Positions 17,147 through 32,909 of a stretch of DNA of 64,000 nt are shown in pieces (the stretch's first letter is position 1; each line of letters begins with the position of its first letter). A program made the translations under genes and the position numbers. Under the pieces are notes generated by a model. It saw only the letters and a program-made list of their open reading frames with translations, was not told the origin of the DNA and made no database searches. This stretch comes from Streptomyces violens (GTDB lineage: Bacteria; Actinomycetota; Actinomycetes; Streptomycetales; Streptomycetaceae), in NCBI RefSeq assembly GCF_000717745.1, contig NZ_JOBH01000014.1, positions 124,001 to 188,000 of the forward strand. Reading direction: 5' to 3'.

Positions 17147-18382
17147 CTACTTGGCTTCCGCCAGCAGCCGCTGAACGCGCGACACGCCCTCGACGAGGTC
17201 CTCGTCGCCCAGCGCGTACGAAAGGCGCAGGTAGCCCGGGGTGCCGAAGGCCTCGCCCGGGACGACCGCGACCTCGGCCTCCTCCAGGATGACCTCGGCC
17301 AGCTCGACGCTGGTCTGCGGCCGCCTGCCGCGGATCTCCTTGCCGAGCAGGCCCTTGACCGAGGGGTACGCGTAGAACGCGCCCTCGGGCTCGGGGCAGA
17401 CGACGCCCTCGATCTCGTTGAGCATCTCAACGATCTTCCGGCGGCGGCGGTCGAAGGCGACCTTCATCTCGTCGACGGCCTTCAGGTCGCCGGAGACGGC
17501 CGCGATGGCGGCGGCCTGGGAGACGTTGGCGACGTTCGACGTGGCGTGCGACTGGAGGTTCGCCGCGGCCTTGATCACGTCCTTCGGGCCGATCACCCAG
17601 CCCACCCGCCAGCCCGTCATGGCGTACGTCTTGGCCACGCCGTTGACGACGATGCACTTGTCGCGCAGCTCCGGCACCACGACCGGCAGCGACGAGAACT
17701 CCGCGTCGCCGTAGACCAGGTGCTCGTAGATCTCGTCCGTCATGACCCACAGGCCGTGCTCGGCGGCCCAGCGGCCGACCGCCTCGACCTGCTCGCGGCT
17801 GTAGACCGCGCCGGTCGGGTTGGACGGCGAGACGAAGAGCACCACCTTGGTGTTCTCCGTACGGGCCGCCTCCAGCTGCTCCACGCTCACCCGGTAGCCG
17901 GTGGTCTCGTCGGCCACGACCGGGACCGGGACACCGCCCGCGAGCTGGATCGACTCGGGGTAGGTGGTCCAGTACGGGGCCGGGACGATGACCTCGTCGC
18001 CCGGGTCGAGGATCGCCGCGAACGCCTCGTAGATGGCCTGCTTGCCACCGTTGGTCACCAGGATGTTGGCGGCCTCGACCTCGTAGCCGGAGTCGCGCAG
18101 TGTCTTCTCGGCGATCGCGGCCTTGAGCTCGGGGAGGCCGCCGGCCGGGGTGTACCGGTGGAACTTGGGGTTGCGGCAGGCCTCGACGGCGGCCTCGACG
18201 ATGTAGTCGGGCGTCGGGAAGTCGGGCTCACCGGCGCCGAAGCCGATCACCGGGCGCCCGGCGGCCTTGAGGGCCTTCGCCTTGGCGTCCACGGCCAGCG
18301 TGGCGGACTCGGAGATCGCGCCGACGCGGGCCGACACACGACGCTCGGTAGGGGACTGTGCGGGTGGAGTAGCAGCACTCAT
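17147..18382 (-). CDS. aspC: Pyridoxal-phosphate-dependent aspartate aminotransferase
   Basis: 411-residue class I aminotransferase of the Ib type that interconverts aspartate and oxaloacetate. PLP-site features are [21 protein letters not shown], the Asp in [11 protein letters not shown] and the Schiff-base Lys in [16 protein letters not shown]; the substrate-binding Arg lies in [12 protein letters not shown] 18382 is preceded on the minus strand by AGGT. It is divergent from tRNA-Trp, a common actinomycete arrangement next to secE. Confidence 0.93.
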   Translation of the reverse strand: MSAATPPAQSPTERRVSARVGAISESATLAVDAKAKALKAAGRPVIGFGAGEPDFPTPDYIVEAAVEACRNPKFHRYTPAGGLPELKAAIAEKTLRDSGYEVEAANILVTNGGKQAIYEAFAAILDPGDEVIVPAPYWTTYPESIQLAGGVPVPVVADETTGYRVSVEQLEAARTENTKVVLFVSPSNPTGAVYSREQVEAVGRWAAEHGLWVMTDEIYEHLVYGDAEFSSLPVVVPELRDKCIVVNGVAKTYAMTGWRVGWVIGPKDVIKAAANLQSHATSNVANVSQAAAIAAVSGDLKAVDEMKVAFDRRRRKIVEMLNEIEGVVCPEPEGAFYAYPSVKGLLGKEIRGRRPQTSVELAEVILEEAEVAVVPGEAFGTPGYLRLSYALGDEDLVEGVSRVQRLLAEAK

Positions 18383-18565
18383 ACCTGCATCGTCGCAGAC
18401 CGGCCGGGCGCCCGGTGCGACGGTTCGTCCCGGCCGGCCCGGGGGTTTCCGTTCGACGCCCGGCCGCCGAGCACGTACACTCGACCACCGTTGGCTCCCC
18501 GACGGGTCGTCGGCGGCCGCGCACACAGTGCACCGGTCGCATGCTGTAGGTTGGGGAAACCACAA

Positions 18566-18638
18566 AGGGTCGTAGCTCAATTGGTAGAGCACTGGTCTCC
18601 AAAACCAGCGGTTGGGGGTTCAAGTCCCTCCGGCCCTG
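18566..18638 (+). tRNA. tRNA-Trp (CCA)
   Basis: 73 bases. The acceptor stem is AGGGTCG/CGGCCCT with one T-G pair, and the anticodon stem CTGGT/ACCAG encloses CTCCAAA, giving CCA at 18599-18601. The T arm is GGGGTTCAAGTCCC. It lies 111 bases upstream of secE, as in most actinomycetes. Confidence 0.97.
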
Positions 18639-18749
18639 CTACACGCACTTGATTCACCAGGGTGCGTGCACGCGTACGTAAGGCAATGCACCGCCGTGCG
18701 GGCTCTACCGGGCGCGGCACGGCCACGACCCGGATTCAGGTGAGGACGA

Positions 18750-19043
18750 GTGACGGACGCCCTGGGCTCCATCGACATGCCTGAGCGTGGCCGTTCCGAT
18801 GACGACGCGACCGAGTCCAAGAAGCCCCGCCGTGGCGGAAAGCGCGGCAAGAAGGGCCCCCTCGCCCGGCTCGCACTGTTCTACCGCCAGATCATCGCGG
18901 AACTCCGCAAGGTCGTCTGGCCGACGCGAAATCAGCTTTCGACGTACACCACCGTGGTGATCGTCTTCGTAGTCATCGTCATCGGTCTCGTAACCGTGAT
19001 TGACTTGGGAATCAAGGAAGTCGTCGATTACGTCTTCGCCTGA
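18750..19043 (+). CDS. secE: Preprotein translocase subunit SecE
   Basis: 97-residue clamp subunit of the SecYEG channel. A basic hydrophilic N-terminus (about 45 residues, rich in Lys/Arg/Gly) precedes the conserved amphipathic segment ELRKVVWPTRNQ and a single membrane span at about 70-90. GTG 18750 is preceded by GAGGA. It is followed after 73 bases by nusG, the usual secE-nusG pair. Confidence 0.96.
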   Translation: MTDALGSIDMPERGRSDDDATESKKPRRGGKRGKKGPLARLALFYRQIIAELRKVVWPTRNQLSTYTTVVIVFVVIVIGLVTVIDLGIKEVVDYVFA

Positions 19044-19116
19044 TCCCGCGATGGGCGCCTGAAGCGGGCGCCCGTTCGCATGTTCAACCCCTTGAAGCCA
19101 GGAAGAAGCAGCCACA

Positions 19117-19977
19117 GTGTCTGACCCGAACCTGAACGAGCCCGCCGAGCCCGTCGCGGCGGCAGCGGCCGACGTCGACGCGGCGGCTACGGCCGAGGTC
19201 GAGGGCGACGACACCCCGCAGGAGATCGTCGAGGGCGCTGACGCCGTCGACGAGCTCGACGCGGAGGACGCTGCCGCCGGCGAGCCCGCCGAGGAAGCCG
19301 CGGTGCGTACCGAGTCCGCCGAGGAGGCCGAAGAGGCCGCCGAGGAGGACGCGGAGCCCGTCGACCCGATCGCGGCGCTGCGCGAGGAGCTGCGCGGCCT
19401 GCCCGGCGAGTGGTACGTCATCCACACCTACGCGGGCTACGAGAAGCGCGTGAAGGCCAACCTGGAGCAGCGCGCCGTCTCGCTCAACGTCGAGGACTTC
19501 ATCTACCAGGCCGAGGTGCCCGAGGAAGAGATCGTCCAGATCAAGAACGGCGAGCGGAAGAACGTCCGTCAGAACAAGCTCCCGGGCTACGTGCTCGTGC
19601 GCATGGACCTGACGAACGAGTCCTGGGGCGTCGTCCGCAACACCCCGGGCGTCACCGGCTTCGTGGGCAACGCCTACGACCCGTACCCGCTCACGCTGGA
19701 CGAGATCGTCAAGATGCTCGCCCCGGAGGCCGAGGAGAAGGCCGCCAAGGAGGCCGCCGAGGCCGAGGGCAAGCCGGCGCCGCAGCGCAAGGTCGAGGTC
19801 CAGGTGCTGGACTTCGAGGTGGGCGACTCGGTCACCGTCACCGACGGCCCGTTCGCCACGCTGCAGGCCACGATCAACGAGATCAACGCCGACTCGAAGA
19901 AGGTCAAGGGCCTCGTCGAGATCTTCGGCCGCGAGACCCCGGTCGAGCTGAGCTTCGACCAGATCCAGAAGAACTGA
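19117..19977 (+). CDS. nusG: Transcription elongation/antitermination factor NusG
   Basis: 286-residue NusG that binds RNA polymerase through the NGN domain and Rho or S10 through the KOW domain. About the first 95 residues are a highly acidic Ala/Glu/Asp extension. The NGN domain then begins at [16 protein letters not shown] and the KOW domain at [16 protein letters not shown]. An extra Ala/Glu/Lys linker (about residues 205-225) separates the two. GTG 19117 follows AGGAAG. The length agrees with streptomycete NusG and is much longer than the 181-residue E. coli protein. Confidence 0.96.
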   Translation: MSDPNLNEPAEPVAAAAADVDAAATAEVEGDDTPQEIVEGADAVDELDAEDAAAGEPAEEAAVRTESAEEAEEAAEEDAEPVDPIAALREELRGLPGEWYVIHTYAGYEKRVKANLEQRAVSLNVEDFIYQAEVPEEEIVQIKNGERKNVRQNKLPGYVLVRMDLTNESWGVVRNTPGVTGFVGNAYDPYPLTLDEIVKMLAPEAEEKAAKEAAEAEGKPAPQRKVEVQVLDFEVGDSVTVTDGPFATLQATINEINADSKKVKGLVEIFGRETPVELSFDQIQKN

Positions 19978-20002
19978 CACCTTCTGGAACACGCACTTCC
20001 GG

Positions 20003-20048
20003 GCAGGTCAGGCGGGTCATTGCGACCGGTCTGACCTGCTCGGTTTTT
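20003..20048 (+). terminator. Rho-independent terminator after nusG
   Basis: GCAGGTCAG and CTGACCTGC form a 9-bp stem closing a GC-rich loop, followed by TCGGTTTTTA. It separates secE-nusG from rplK-rplA. Confidence 0.8.
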
Positions 20049-20145
20049 AGCCGCACCTCTATACCCGTTATCGTTGTGCGGTATGCCTCCATCCGGATGA
20101 CCGGATGACATGGCGAAACACCTCTCACTAGGACCCGGAGAGAGC

Positions 20146-20580
20146 ATGCCTCCCAAGAAGAAGAAGGTCACGGGGCTCATCAAGCTCCAGATCCAGGCCG
20201 GTGCCGCGAACCCGGCTCCGCCGGTCGGCCCCGCGCTGGGTCAGCACGGCGTCAACATCATGGAGTTCTGCAAGGCCTACAACGCCGCGACCGAGTCGCA
20301 GCGCGGTTGGGTCATCCCGGTGGAGATCACGGTCTACGAGGACCGTTCCTTCACCTTCATCACGAAGACCCCGCCGGCCTCCAAGATGATCCTGAAGGCC
20401 GCGGGCGTGGAGAAGGGCTCCGGCGAGCCGCACAAGACCAAGGTCGCCAAGATCACGGCCGACCAGGTCCGCGAGATCGCCACCACCAAGATGCCCGACC
20501 TGAACGCCAACGACCTGGACGCCGCGTCGAAGATCATCGCCGGCACCGCCCGTTCCATGGGCATCACGGTCGAGGGCTGA
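20146..20580 (+). CDS. rplK: 50S ribosomal protein L11
   Basis: 144-residue protein of the GTPase-associated centre, needed for factor binding and the stringent response and the site of thiostrepton action. It shows the N-terminal [18 protein letters not shown] and C-terminal AGTARSMGI motifs. ATG 20146 gives the standard L11 N-terminus [10 protein letters not shown] and has GGAGAGA upstream; the open frame from 20110 is not conserved. Confidence 0.97.
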
Positions 20581-20601
20581 TCGAGCCTCGTAAGGCCAAC
20601 G

Positions 20602-20644
20602 TGGCAGGGCCAGGCGCTGGCCCGGACCACGACTCCACCTGCCA
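20602..20644 (+). promoter_or_regulatory. Nested RNA stem-loop between rplK and rplA
   Basis: TGGCAGG pairs with CCTGCCA, and inside it GCCAG pairs with CTGGC around GCG. The 106-base rplK-rplA spacer is unusually long for this operon. The structure could be an L1 autoregulatory site or simply mRNA structure. Confidence 0.4.
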
Positions 20645-20686
20645 GGCGGCACGAGCCGCATGGCGTAACTGCATTCAGGAGCAGCA

Positions 20687-21409
20687 GTGAAGCGCAGCAA
20701 GACTCTTCGCAACGCGGACGCGAAGATCGACCGGGAGCGTCTGTACGCCCCGCTCGAGGCCGTCCGTCTCGCCAAGGAGACCTCCTCGGCCAAGTTCGAC
20801 GCGACCGTCGAGGTTGCCATGCGTCTGGGTGTCGACCCGCGCAAGGCCGACCAGATGGTCCGTGGCACCGTGAACCTCCCGCACGGCACCGGTAAGACCG
20901 CCCGGGTCCTGGTCTTCGCGACCGGCGACCGTGCTGCGGCCGCGGAAGCCGCCGGCGCCGACATCGTCGGCGCGGACGAGCTCATCGACGAGGTCTCCAA
21001 GGGCCGCCTGGACTTCGACGCCGTCGTCGCCACCCCGGACCTCATGGGCAAGGTCGGCCGCCTCGGCCGCGTGCTCGGTCCCCGTGGTCTGATGCCGAAC
21101 CCGAAGACCGGCACCGTCACCCCGGATGTCACCAAGGCTGTCAACGACATCAAGGGCGGCAAGATCGAGTTCCGCGTGGACAAGCACGCGAACCTCCACT
21201 TCATCATCGGCAAGGTGTCCTTCGACGACGCCAAGCTGGTGGAGAACTACGCCGCGGCGCTCGAGGAGATCAACCGCCTCAAGCCGTCCGCCGCCAAGGG
21301 CCGGTACATCAAGAAGGCCACCATCACCACCACGATGGGCCCCGGTGTTCCGCTGGACGCCAACCGCACCCGCAACCTCCTCGTCGAGGAGGACCCGGCC
21401 GCGGTCTGA
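20687..21409 (+). CDS. rplA: 50S ribosomal protein L1
   Basis: 240-residue protein of the L1 stalk, which moves deacylated tRNA out of the E site and in many bacteria represses its own operon. Signatures are [20 protein letters not shown], the central [19 protein letters not shown] and the C-terminal [16 protein letters not shown] 20687 is preceded by CAGGAG. It is the last gene of the rplK-rplA unit. Confidence 0.97.
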   Translation: MKRSKTLRNADAKIDRERLYAPLEAVRLAKETSSAKFDATVEVAMRLGVDPRKADQMVRGTVNLPHGTGKTARVLVFATGDRAAAAEAAGADIVGADELIDEVSKGRLDFDAVVATPDLMGKVGRLGRVLGPRGLMPNPKTGTVTPDVTKAVNDIKGGKIEFRVDKHANLHFIIGKVSFDDAKLVENYAAALEEINRLKPSAAKGRYIKKATITTTMGPGVPLDANRTRNLLVEEDPAAV

Positions 21410-21434
21410 GCCTGACGGCTCGCGCGTACGCGTG

Positions 21435-21479
21435 AGGCCGGGCCTCGCATCGACTCTCGGTGCGGAGCCCGGCCTTTTT
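21435..21479 (+). terminator. Rho-independent terminator after rplA
   Basis: AGGCCGGGC pairs with GCCCGGCCT and is followed by TTTTT, 25 bases after the rplA stop. Confidence 0.88.
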
Positions 21480-21577
21480 GCGCGCCCTGTACGGCCCTGA
21501 AGGGGCCCTTCCGGTCCTCCGGGGCCGGCGCCCGGCCCGGGGAGCGGCACGCGGCCGTACGGCCGTCCTGCGGCGAT

Positions 21578-21607
21578 TTGCCTGCGCGCTCCTGGTTCGC
21601 GTACCGT
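21578..21607 (+). promoter_or_regulatory. Candidate HrdB-type promoter of rplJ-rplL
   Basis: TTGCCT and TACCGT are spaced by 18 bases, matching the main-sigma consensus at the key positions. Transcription from it would give a leader of about 217 bases before rplJ. Confidence 0.5.
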
Positions 21608-21613
21608 AACGGA

Positions 21614-21830
21614 GAAGCCAAAGACCGCTGGTTGTCTCTGTGCGCCCGTCCGGGTGTGCGGTGGCCGAAGGATCCGCTAGCTGCGGACGGCCTGCGCAGG
21701 TGAATGAGGATGAACTCCCGGAACGGATTCCGTGCCCGGTCGAGTCACGCCCCGTGCGCCTGCGCCGGGGCGTTTGTTTTGCCCAGCCCCTTCTGCGCGG
21801 TCCTCATCACCCGGAAGGAGGCCGAGGCTC
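21614..21830 (+). promoter_or_regulatory. rplJ leader RNA with terminator-like hairpin
   Basis: This gene-free stretch carries several GC-rich pairings and, at 21748-21778, the stem CGCCCCG/CGGGGCG followed by TTTGTTTT, which looks like an attenuator. Leaders at this position bind the L10-L12 complex in many bacteria (L10 leader). A match to that family's fold is not proven here. Confidence 0.55.
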
Positions 21831-22358
21831 ATGGCAAGTCCTGACAAGGTCGCAGCTGTCGAGGAGATCACGGACAAGTTCCGTAACTCCAACGCCGCTG
21901 TCGTCACCGCGTACACCGGACTTACTGTCGCGCAGATCAAGGATCTGCGTCGTTCGCTCGGTGACAACGCTCAGTACCGTGTGGTGAAGAACACGCTGAC
22001 CAAGATCGCGGCCCAGGAGGCCGGGATCTCCGTGCTGGACGAGCACCTCGTGGGCTCGACGGCCGTCGCCTTCGTGACCGGTGACCCGGTCGAGGCGGCG
22101 AAGGGTCTTCGTGACTTCGCCAAGGAGAACCAGAACCTCGTCATCAAGGGCGGTGTCTTCGAAGGGAAGGCACTCTCCGCTGACGACATCAAGAAGCTTG
22201 CGGACCTCGAGTCCCGCGAGGTTCTGCTCGCCAAGCTGGCGGGTGGCATGAAGGCGTCCATGGCCAAGGCCGCGGCGACCTTCCAGGCCCCGCTCACGAA
22301 GTTCGCCCGCACCGCGGACGCTCTTCGCAGCAAGGCCGAGCAGGGCGGTGCCGAGTAA
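21831..22358 (+). CDS. rplJ: 50S ribosomal protein L10
   Basis: 175-residue base of the L12 stalk. It begins [20 protein letters not shown] and has [15 protein letters not shown] and [12 protein letters not shown] as in the family. The C-terminal helix that binds L12 dimers is present. ATG 21831 has AAGGAGG upstream; the longer open frame starting at 21732 runs through the leader and is not conserved. Confidence 0.97.
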   Translation: MASPDKVAAVEEITDKFRNSNAAVVTAYTGLTVAQIKDLRRSLGDNAQYRVVKNTLTKIAAQEAGISVLDEHLVGSTAVAFVTGDPVEAAKGLRDFAKENQNLVIKGGVFEGKALSADDIKKLADLESREVLLAKLAGGMKASMAKAAATFQAPLTKFARTADALRSKAEQGGAE

Positions 22359-22481
22359 TTCGGCTCGCACATTGGCAGCCCTTGCTCAGGCGCGCCTGAG
22401 CGGGGAGGCCACAGCGGGCCCAACGTACGCCCGCCGACATGTACATCCGGCACCAGCCGATTTAGTGGAAGGACCGCCACC

Positions 22482-22868
22482 ATGGCGAAGCTCAGCCAGG
22501 AAGACCTGCTCGCGCAGTTCGAGGAGATGACCCTCATCGAGCTCTCCGAGTTCGTGAAGGCCTTCGAGGAGAAGTTCGACGTCGAGGCTGCCGCCCCGGT
22601 CGCCGTTGCCGCCGCCGGTGCCCCGGGCGCCCCGGCCGCCGAGGCCGCTGAGGAGCAGGACGAGTTCGACGTCATCCTCACCGGTGCGGGCGACAAGAAG
22701 ATCCAGGTCATCAAGGTCGTGCGTGAGCTGACCTCGCTGGGTCTGAAGGAGGCCAAGGACCTCGTGGACGGCACCCCGAAGCCGGTCCTCGAGAAGGTCG
22801 CCAAGGACGCCGCTGACAAGGCCAAGGAGGCCCTCGAGGGCGCCGGCGCCTCCGTCGAGGTCAAGTGA
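22482..22868 (+). CDS. rplL: 50S ribosomal protein L7/L12
   Basis: 128-residue stalk protein that recruits translational GTPases. The N-terminal dimer domain ([20 protein letters not shown]), an Ala/Pro/Glu-rich hinge at about residues 36-55, and the C-terminal domain with [20 protein letters not shown] are in order. ATG 22482 is preceded by GGAAGGA. A 123-base spacer separates it from rplJ. Confidence 0.97.
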   Translation: MAKLSQEDLLAQFEEMTLIELSEFVKAFEEKFDVEAAAPVAVAAAGAPGAPAAEAAEEQDEFDVILTGAGDKKIQVIKVVRELTSLGLKEAKDLVDGTPKPVLEKVAKDAADKAKEALEGAGASVEVK

Positions 22869-22927
22869 CCTCTGTCAGTCGCTGACTGAACACCTCCGGG
22901 ATCCCGGGCTTCGCCTGGTCCCGTGCC

Positions 22928-22959
22928 AAGGGCGATCACCCATGCGGGTGATCGCCCTT
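22928..22959 (+). terminator. Hairpin terminator after rplL
   Basis: AAGGGCGATCACCC and GGGTGATCGCCCTT form a perfect 14-bp stem around ATGC, 59 bases after rplL. From here to 23480 there is no gene, only the rpoB promoter and leader. Confidence 0.8.
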
Positions 22960-23289
22960 CGGCGTTCCGATGTCCTTGCCGGGTTGCCGCGCACTCCCGT
23001 GCGAGTATGGTGATCTTCGTTGTCCGGCCGTGCGCCTCGTGACGATCTCCCTGGGGTGGGGGGCCTTGACGAACAGCACGCGGCGCGCAATTCTCGGGAC
23101 GCGACGTCAGAAGCGATCCGGAGTCCGAGGCATGGATCGCTGACGAAGAGGGCAGTATCGATGTGCGCCCAGGGGCGCATGGCATGCAGCAGGCGCTGAG
23201 CGTGAAGAACTACAACGAGGGGTACCCCTGCTAGAGGGAGCCTTCCGGAGGAGAGATTGGGTGCAGAGCCGGTCTCCGAAAACCCGGTC

Positions 23290-23318
23290 TGGACATCAGT
23301 GTGCCGAGTGGCTACACT
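23290..23318 (+). promoter_or_regulatory. HrdB-type promoter of rpoB-rpoC
   Basis: TGGACA and TACACT are spaced by exactly 17 bases, close to the consensus. This predicts a leader of about 155 bases before the TTG start at 23481. The rest of the 22960-23289 stretch shows nothing I can name. Confidence 0.65.
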
Positions 23319-23480
23319 GACCCTTTGCGCTGCCTGTTAGCTGCTCCCTGCCCGTCACCAGGGGCATACCCACATCTCAGCACTGCGGACGTCACCTCCC
23401 TGACCAGGGATTTCTTCCGTTGTGTGTGACGTGGGACCGGTACGCGCGTAGTGAGTCCGAGCCCTCGGAAGGACCCCCTC

Positions 23481-26963
<3,483 letters not shown>

Positions 26964-27059
26964 CGGGTCTGGCCGGGACCTCCCAGTGAGGTCCCGGCCC
27001 CACCCCGGACCCCCTCAGACCATGATTGAGACTCGACCCTGAAAGAGGGATTGACGACA

Positions 27060-30959
<3,900 letters not shown>

Positions 30960-31004
30960 GCGGTAACCGGCGGCGGCCGGTCCCGTAAGGGCGAAACGCG
31001 AAAC

Positions 31005-31041
31005 GCAGGGCGGTCATCCTCATGTTGGATGACCGCCCTGC
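31005..31041 (+). terminator. Perfect hairpin terminator after rpoC
   Basis: GCAGGGCGGTCATCC and GGATGACCGCCCTGC form a 15-bp perfect stem with a 7-base loop, 45 bases after rpoC. Confidence 0.85.
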
Positions 31042-31095
31042 GGTCTGTGAGGGATGATGGGGCCATCACGCTCCGGCCGGGGGGAGGTCTCACAG

Positions 31096-31638
31096 GTGGC
31101 GTTCGAACCGTGGCAGGGGGGCCGGCCGGCCCAACCGCCTCGCCAGATGCCCGCGATGCCGGCCATGCGCGCCGCGCACGCGGACCGGGAGCGGGCGGTC
31201 GATGTACTGAAGGCGGGGTTCGCCGAGGGGCGGCTCTCGCAGAGTGAGTACGAGGAGCGGGTGGCGCGCGCCTACCAGGCGCTGACCTACGCCGACCTGC
31301 AGTTACTGGTGGGGGACCTGCCGCAGGGGCCGGTGCCGCAGCCGCCGATGATGCTGCCGCAGCCGATGGTCCCGCCGACGTTCCTGCCGATGCCGCAGCC
31401 GCGTACCAATCCGTCCGCGACCGGCTCCATGATCTGCGGCCTGCTCACCCCGCTGACCTGGGGAGTGTCCGCGATCCCGGCGGTGATCCTGGGGCACAAG
31501 GCGCGCACGGAGATCCGGCGGAGCGGCGAGCGGGGCGACGGCATGGCGCTGACCGGCGTGGTGCTGGGCTGGCTGGCCATCGGGGGCTGGTGCCTGGTGA
31601 TGCTGGTCACGCTGCTGGCGCTGCTGCCGAAGACCTGA
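31096..31638 (+). CDS. DUF1707/DUF4190 domain membrane protein
   Basis: 180-residue protein of unknown function. Residues of about 25-75 form a DUF1707 domain (RERAVDVLKAGFAEGRLSQ then YEERVARAYQALTYADL), followed by a Pro/Met-rich linker. Two membrane helices of DUF4190 type include LGHKARTEIRRSGERGDGMA between them. GTG 31096 with GGGGAGG eight bases upstream is preferred to ATG 31054. It stands alone between the rpoC terminator and the rpsL promoter. DUF1707 proteins are common in actinomycetes and may link to membrane or septal functions. Confidence 0.85.
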   Translation: MAFEPWQGGRPAQPPRQMPAMPAMRAAHADRERAVDVLKAGFAEGRLSQSEYEERVARAYQALTYADLQLLVGDLPQGPVPQPPMMLPQPMVPPTFLPMPQPRTNPSATGSMICGLLTPLTWGVSAIPAVILGHKARTEIRRSGERGDGMALTGVVLGWLAIGGWCLVMLVTLLALLPKT

Positions 31639-31778
31639 AAGGCGGCGCTGCGGTCCCCGGGACGGTCGTGTGCGCGGACGGAACGGGGCCGGAGACCTTC
31701 TTCCGTCGGCGCGGTCGGCGCACTACGGTGGCGGCAGCGCCGAAGGAGTCCGGCGTGTCCTACGCGTGTGCATTTGTT

Positions 31779-31807
31779 TTGACCGCAGCCCATGCGGTAG
31801 GTACGCT
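31779..31807 (+). promoter_or_regulatory. HrdB-type promoter of the rpsL-rpsG-fusA-tuf operon
   Basis: TTGACC and TACGCT are separated by exactly 17 bases, a near-consensus main-sigma promoter. The predicted leader is about 212 bases long and holds the shared element at 31949-31978; otherwise the 31639-32025 stretch has no gene. Confidence 0.75.
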
Positions 31808-31948
31808 CTGACCTTGTGCCTGGGGTGTCCCTGGCCTGCCGTGCGCGCATCTCCCTCAGCCTTCGGGCGGGCGGTGCCGGTGCGCACGAAGCCGGGTCTC
31901 GACACCGTAATCCGCTGCTCCTCGTCCCAGCGAGGGTTCTGCGGCATT

Positions 31949-31978
31949 CGACACACCCGACCTCGTGGGTCGGCGAAG
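31949..31978 (+). promoter_or_regulatory. Leader element shared with the rpsJ leader, copy 1
   Basis: This 30-nt stretch matches 38525-38554 at 28 positions. It contains the stem CCGACC/GGTCGG with a five-base loop and ends GGCGAAG. It lies 47 bases before the rpsL start and inside the predicted transcript. Confidence 0.65.
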
Positions 31979-32025
31979 TTCCAGGTTAGCTTTACCGAGA
32001 CTGGCACACAGAAACCGGAGAAACG

Positions 32026-32397
32026 GTGCCTACGATCCAGCAGCTGGTCCGCAAGGGCCGGCAGGACAAGGTCGAGAAGAACAAGACGCCCGCACTTGAG
32101 GGTTCGCCCCAGCGCCGTGGCGTCTGCACGCGTGTTTTCACCACCACCCCGAAGAAGCCGAACTCGGCCCTGCGTAAGGTCGCGCGTGTGCGTCTGACCA
32201 GCGGCATCGAGGTCACCGCTTACATTCCGGGTGAGGGCCACAACCTGCAGGAGCACTCGATCGTGCTCGTGCGTGGCGGTCGTGTGAAGGACCTGCCGGG
32301 TGTTCGGTACAAGATCATCCGCGGCTCCCTCGACACGCAGGGCGTCAAGAACCGCAAGCAGGCTCGCAGCCGCTACGGCGCCAAGAAGGAGAAGTAA
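32026..32397 (+). CDS. rpsL: 30S ribosomal protein S12
   Basis: 123-residue decoding-centre protein. It carries [17 protein letters not shown] and [15 protein letters not shown], in which both streptomycin-related lysines are wild type, so the allele should be streptomycin-sensitive. GTG 32026 is preceded by CCGGAG. First gene of the str operon, two bases upstream of rpsG. Confidence 0.97.
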   Translation: MPTIQQLVRKGRQDKVEKNKTPALEGSPQRRGVCTRVFTTTPKKPNSALRKVARVRLTSGIEVTAYIPGEGHNLQEHSIVLVRGGRVKDLPGVRYKIIRGSLDTQGVKNRKQARSRYGAKKEK

Positions 32398-32399
32398 GA

Positions 32400-32870
32400 A
32401 TGCCTCGTAAGGGCCCCGCCCCGAAGCGCCCGGTCATCATCGACCCGGTCTACAACTCTCCTCTGGTGACCTCCCTCATCAACAAGGTGCTGCTGAACGG
32501 AAAGCGCTCCACCGCCGAGCGCATCGTTTACGGCGCCATGGAGGGCCTGCGTGAGAAGACCGGCAACGACCCGGTCATCACGCTGAAGCGCGCGCTGGAG
32601 AACATCAAGCCGACCCTCGAGGTCAAGTCCCGCCGTGTCGGTGGCGCGACCTACCAGGTTCCGGTCGAGGTCAAGCCGGGTCGCGCGTCGACCCTGGCGC
32701 TGCGCTGGCTCGTGGGTTACTCCCGCGCCCGCCGCGAGAAGACCATGACCGAGCGCCTCATGAACGAGCTGCTGGACGCCTCCAACGGCCTCGGCGCTTC
32801 GGTCAAGAAGCGCGAGGACACGCACAAGATGGCCGAGTCCAACAAGGCCTTCGCGCACTACCGCTGGTAG
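32400..32870 (+). CDS. rpsG: 30S ribosomal protein S7
   Basis: 156-residue head protein that nucleates assembly of the 30S 3' domain. It begins [20 protein letters not shown] and contains [16 protein letters not shown], both family hallmarks. It starts two bases after the rpsL stop, so translation is coupled. In E. coli S7 represses its operon; no equivalent site is obvious here. Confidence 0.97.
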   Translation: MPRKGPAPKRPVIIDPVYNSPLVTSLINKVLLNGKRSTAERIVYGAMEGLREKTGNDPVITLKRALENIKPTLEVKSRRVGGATYQVPVEVKPGRASTLALRWLVGYSRARREKTMTERLMNELLDASNGLGASVKKREDTHKMAESNKAFAHYRW

Positions 32871-32909
32871 TCGCTACCCACATCGAGACCGAGAGAAGAC
32901 GAAAGCCTT

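Noticed and set aside
27051..27059. TTG at 27051 as the rpoC start
   Set aside because: It lies one base after the ribosome site, too close to be used; GTG 27060 has proper spacing and matches the family N-terminus.
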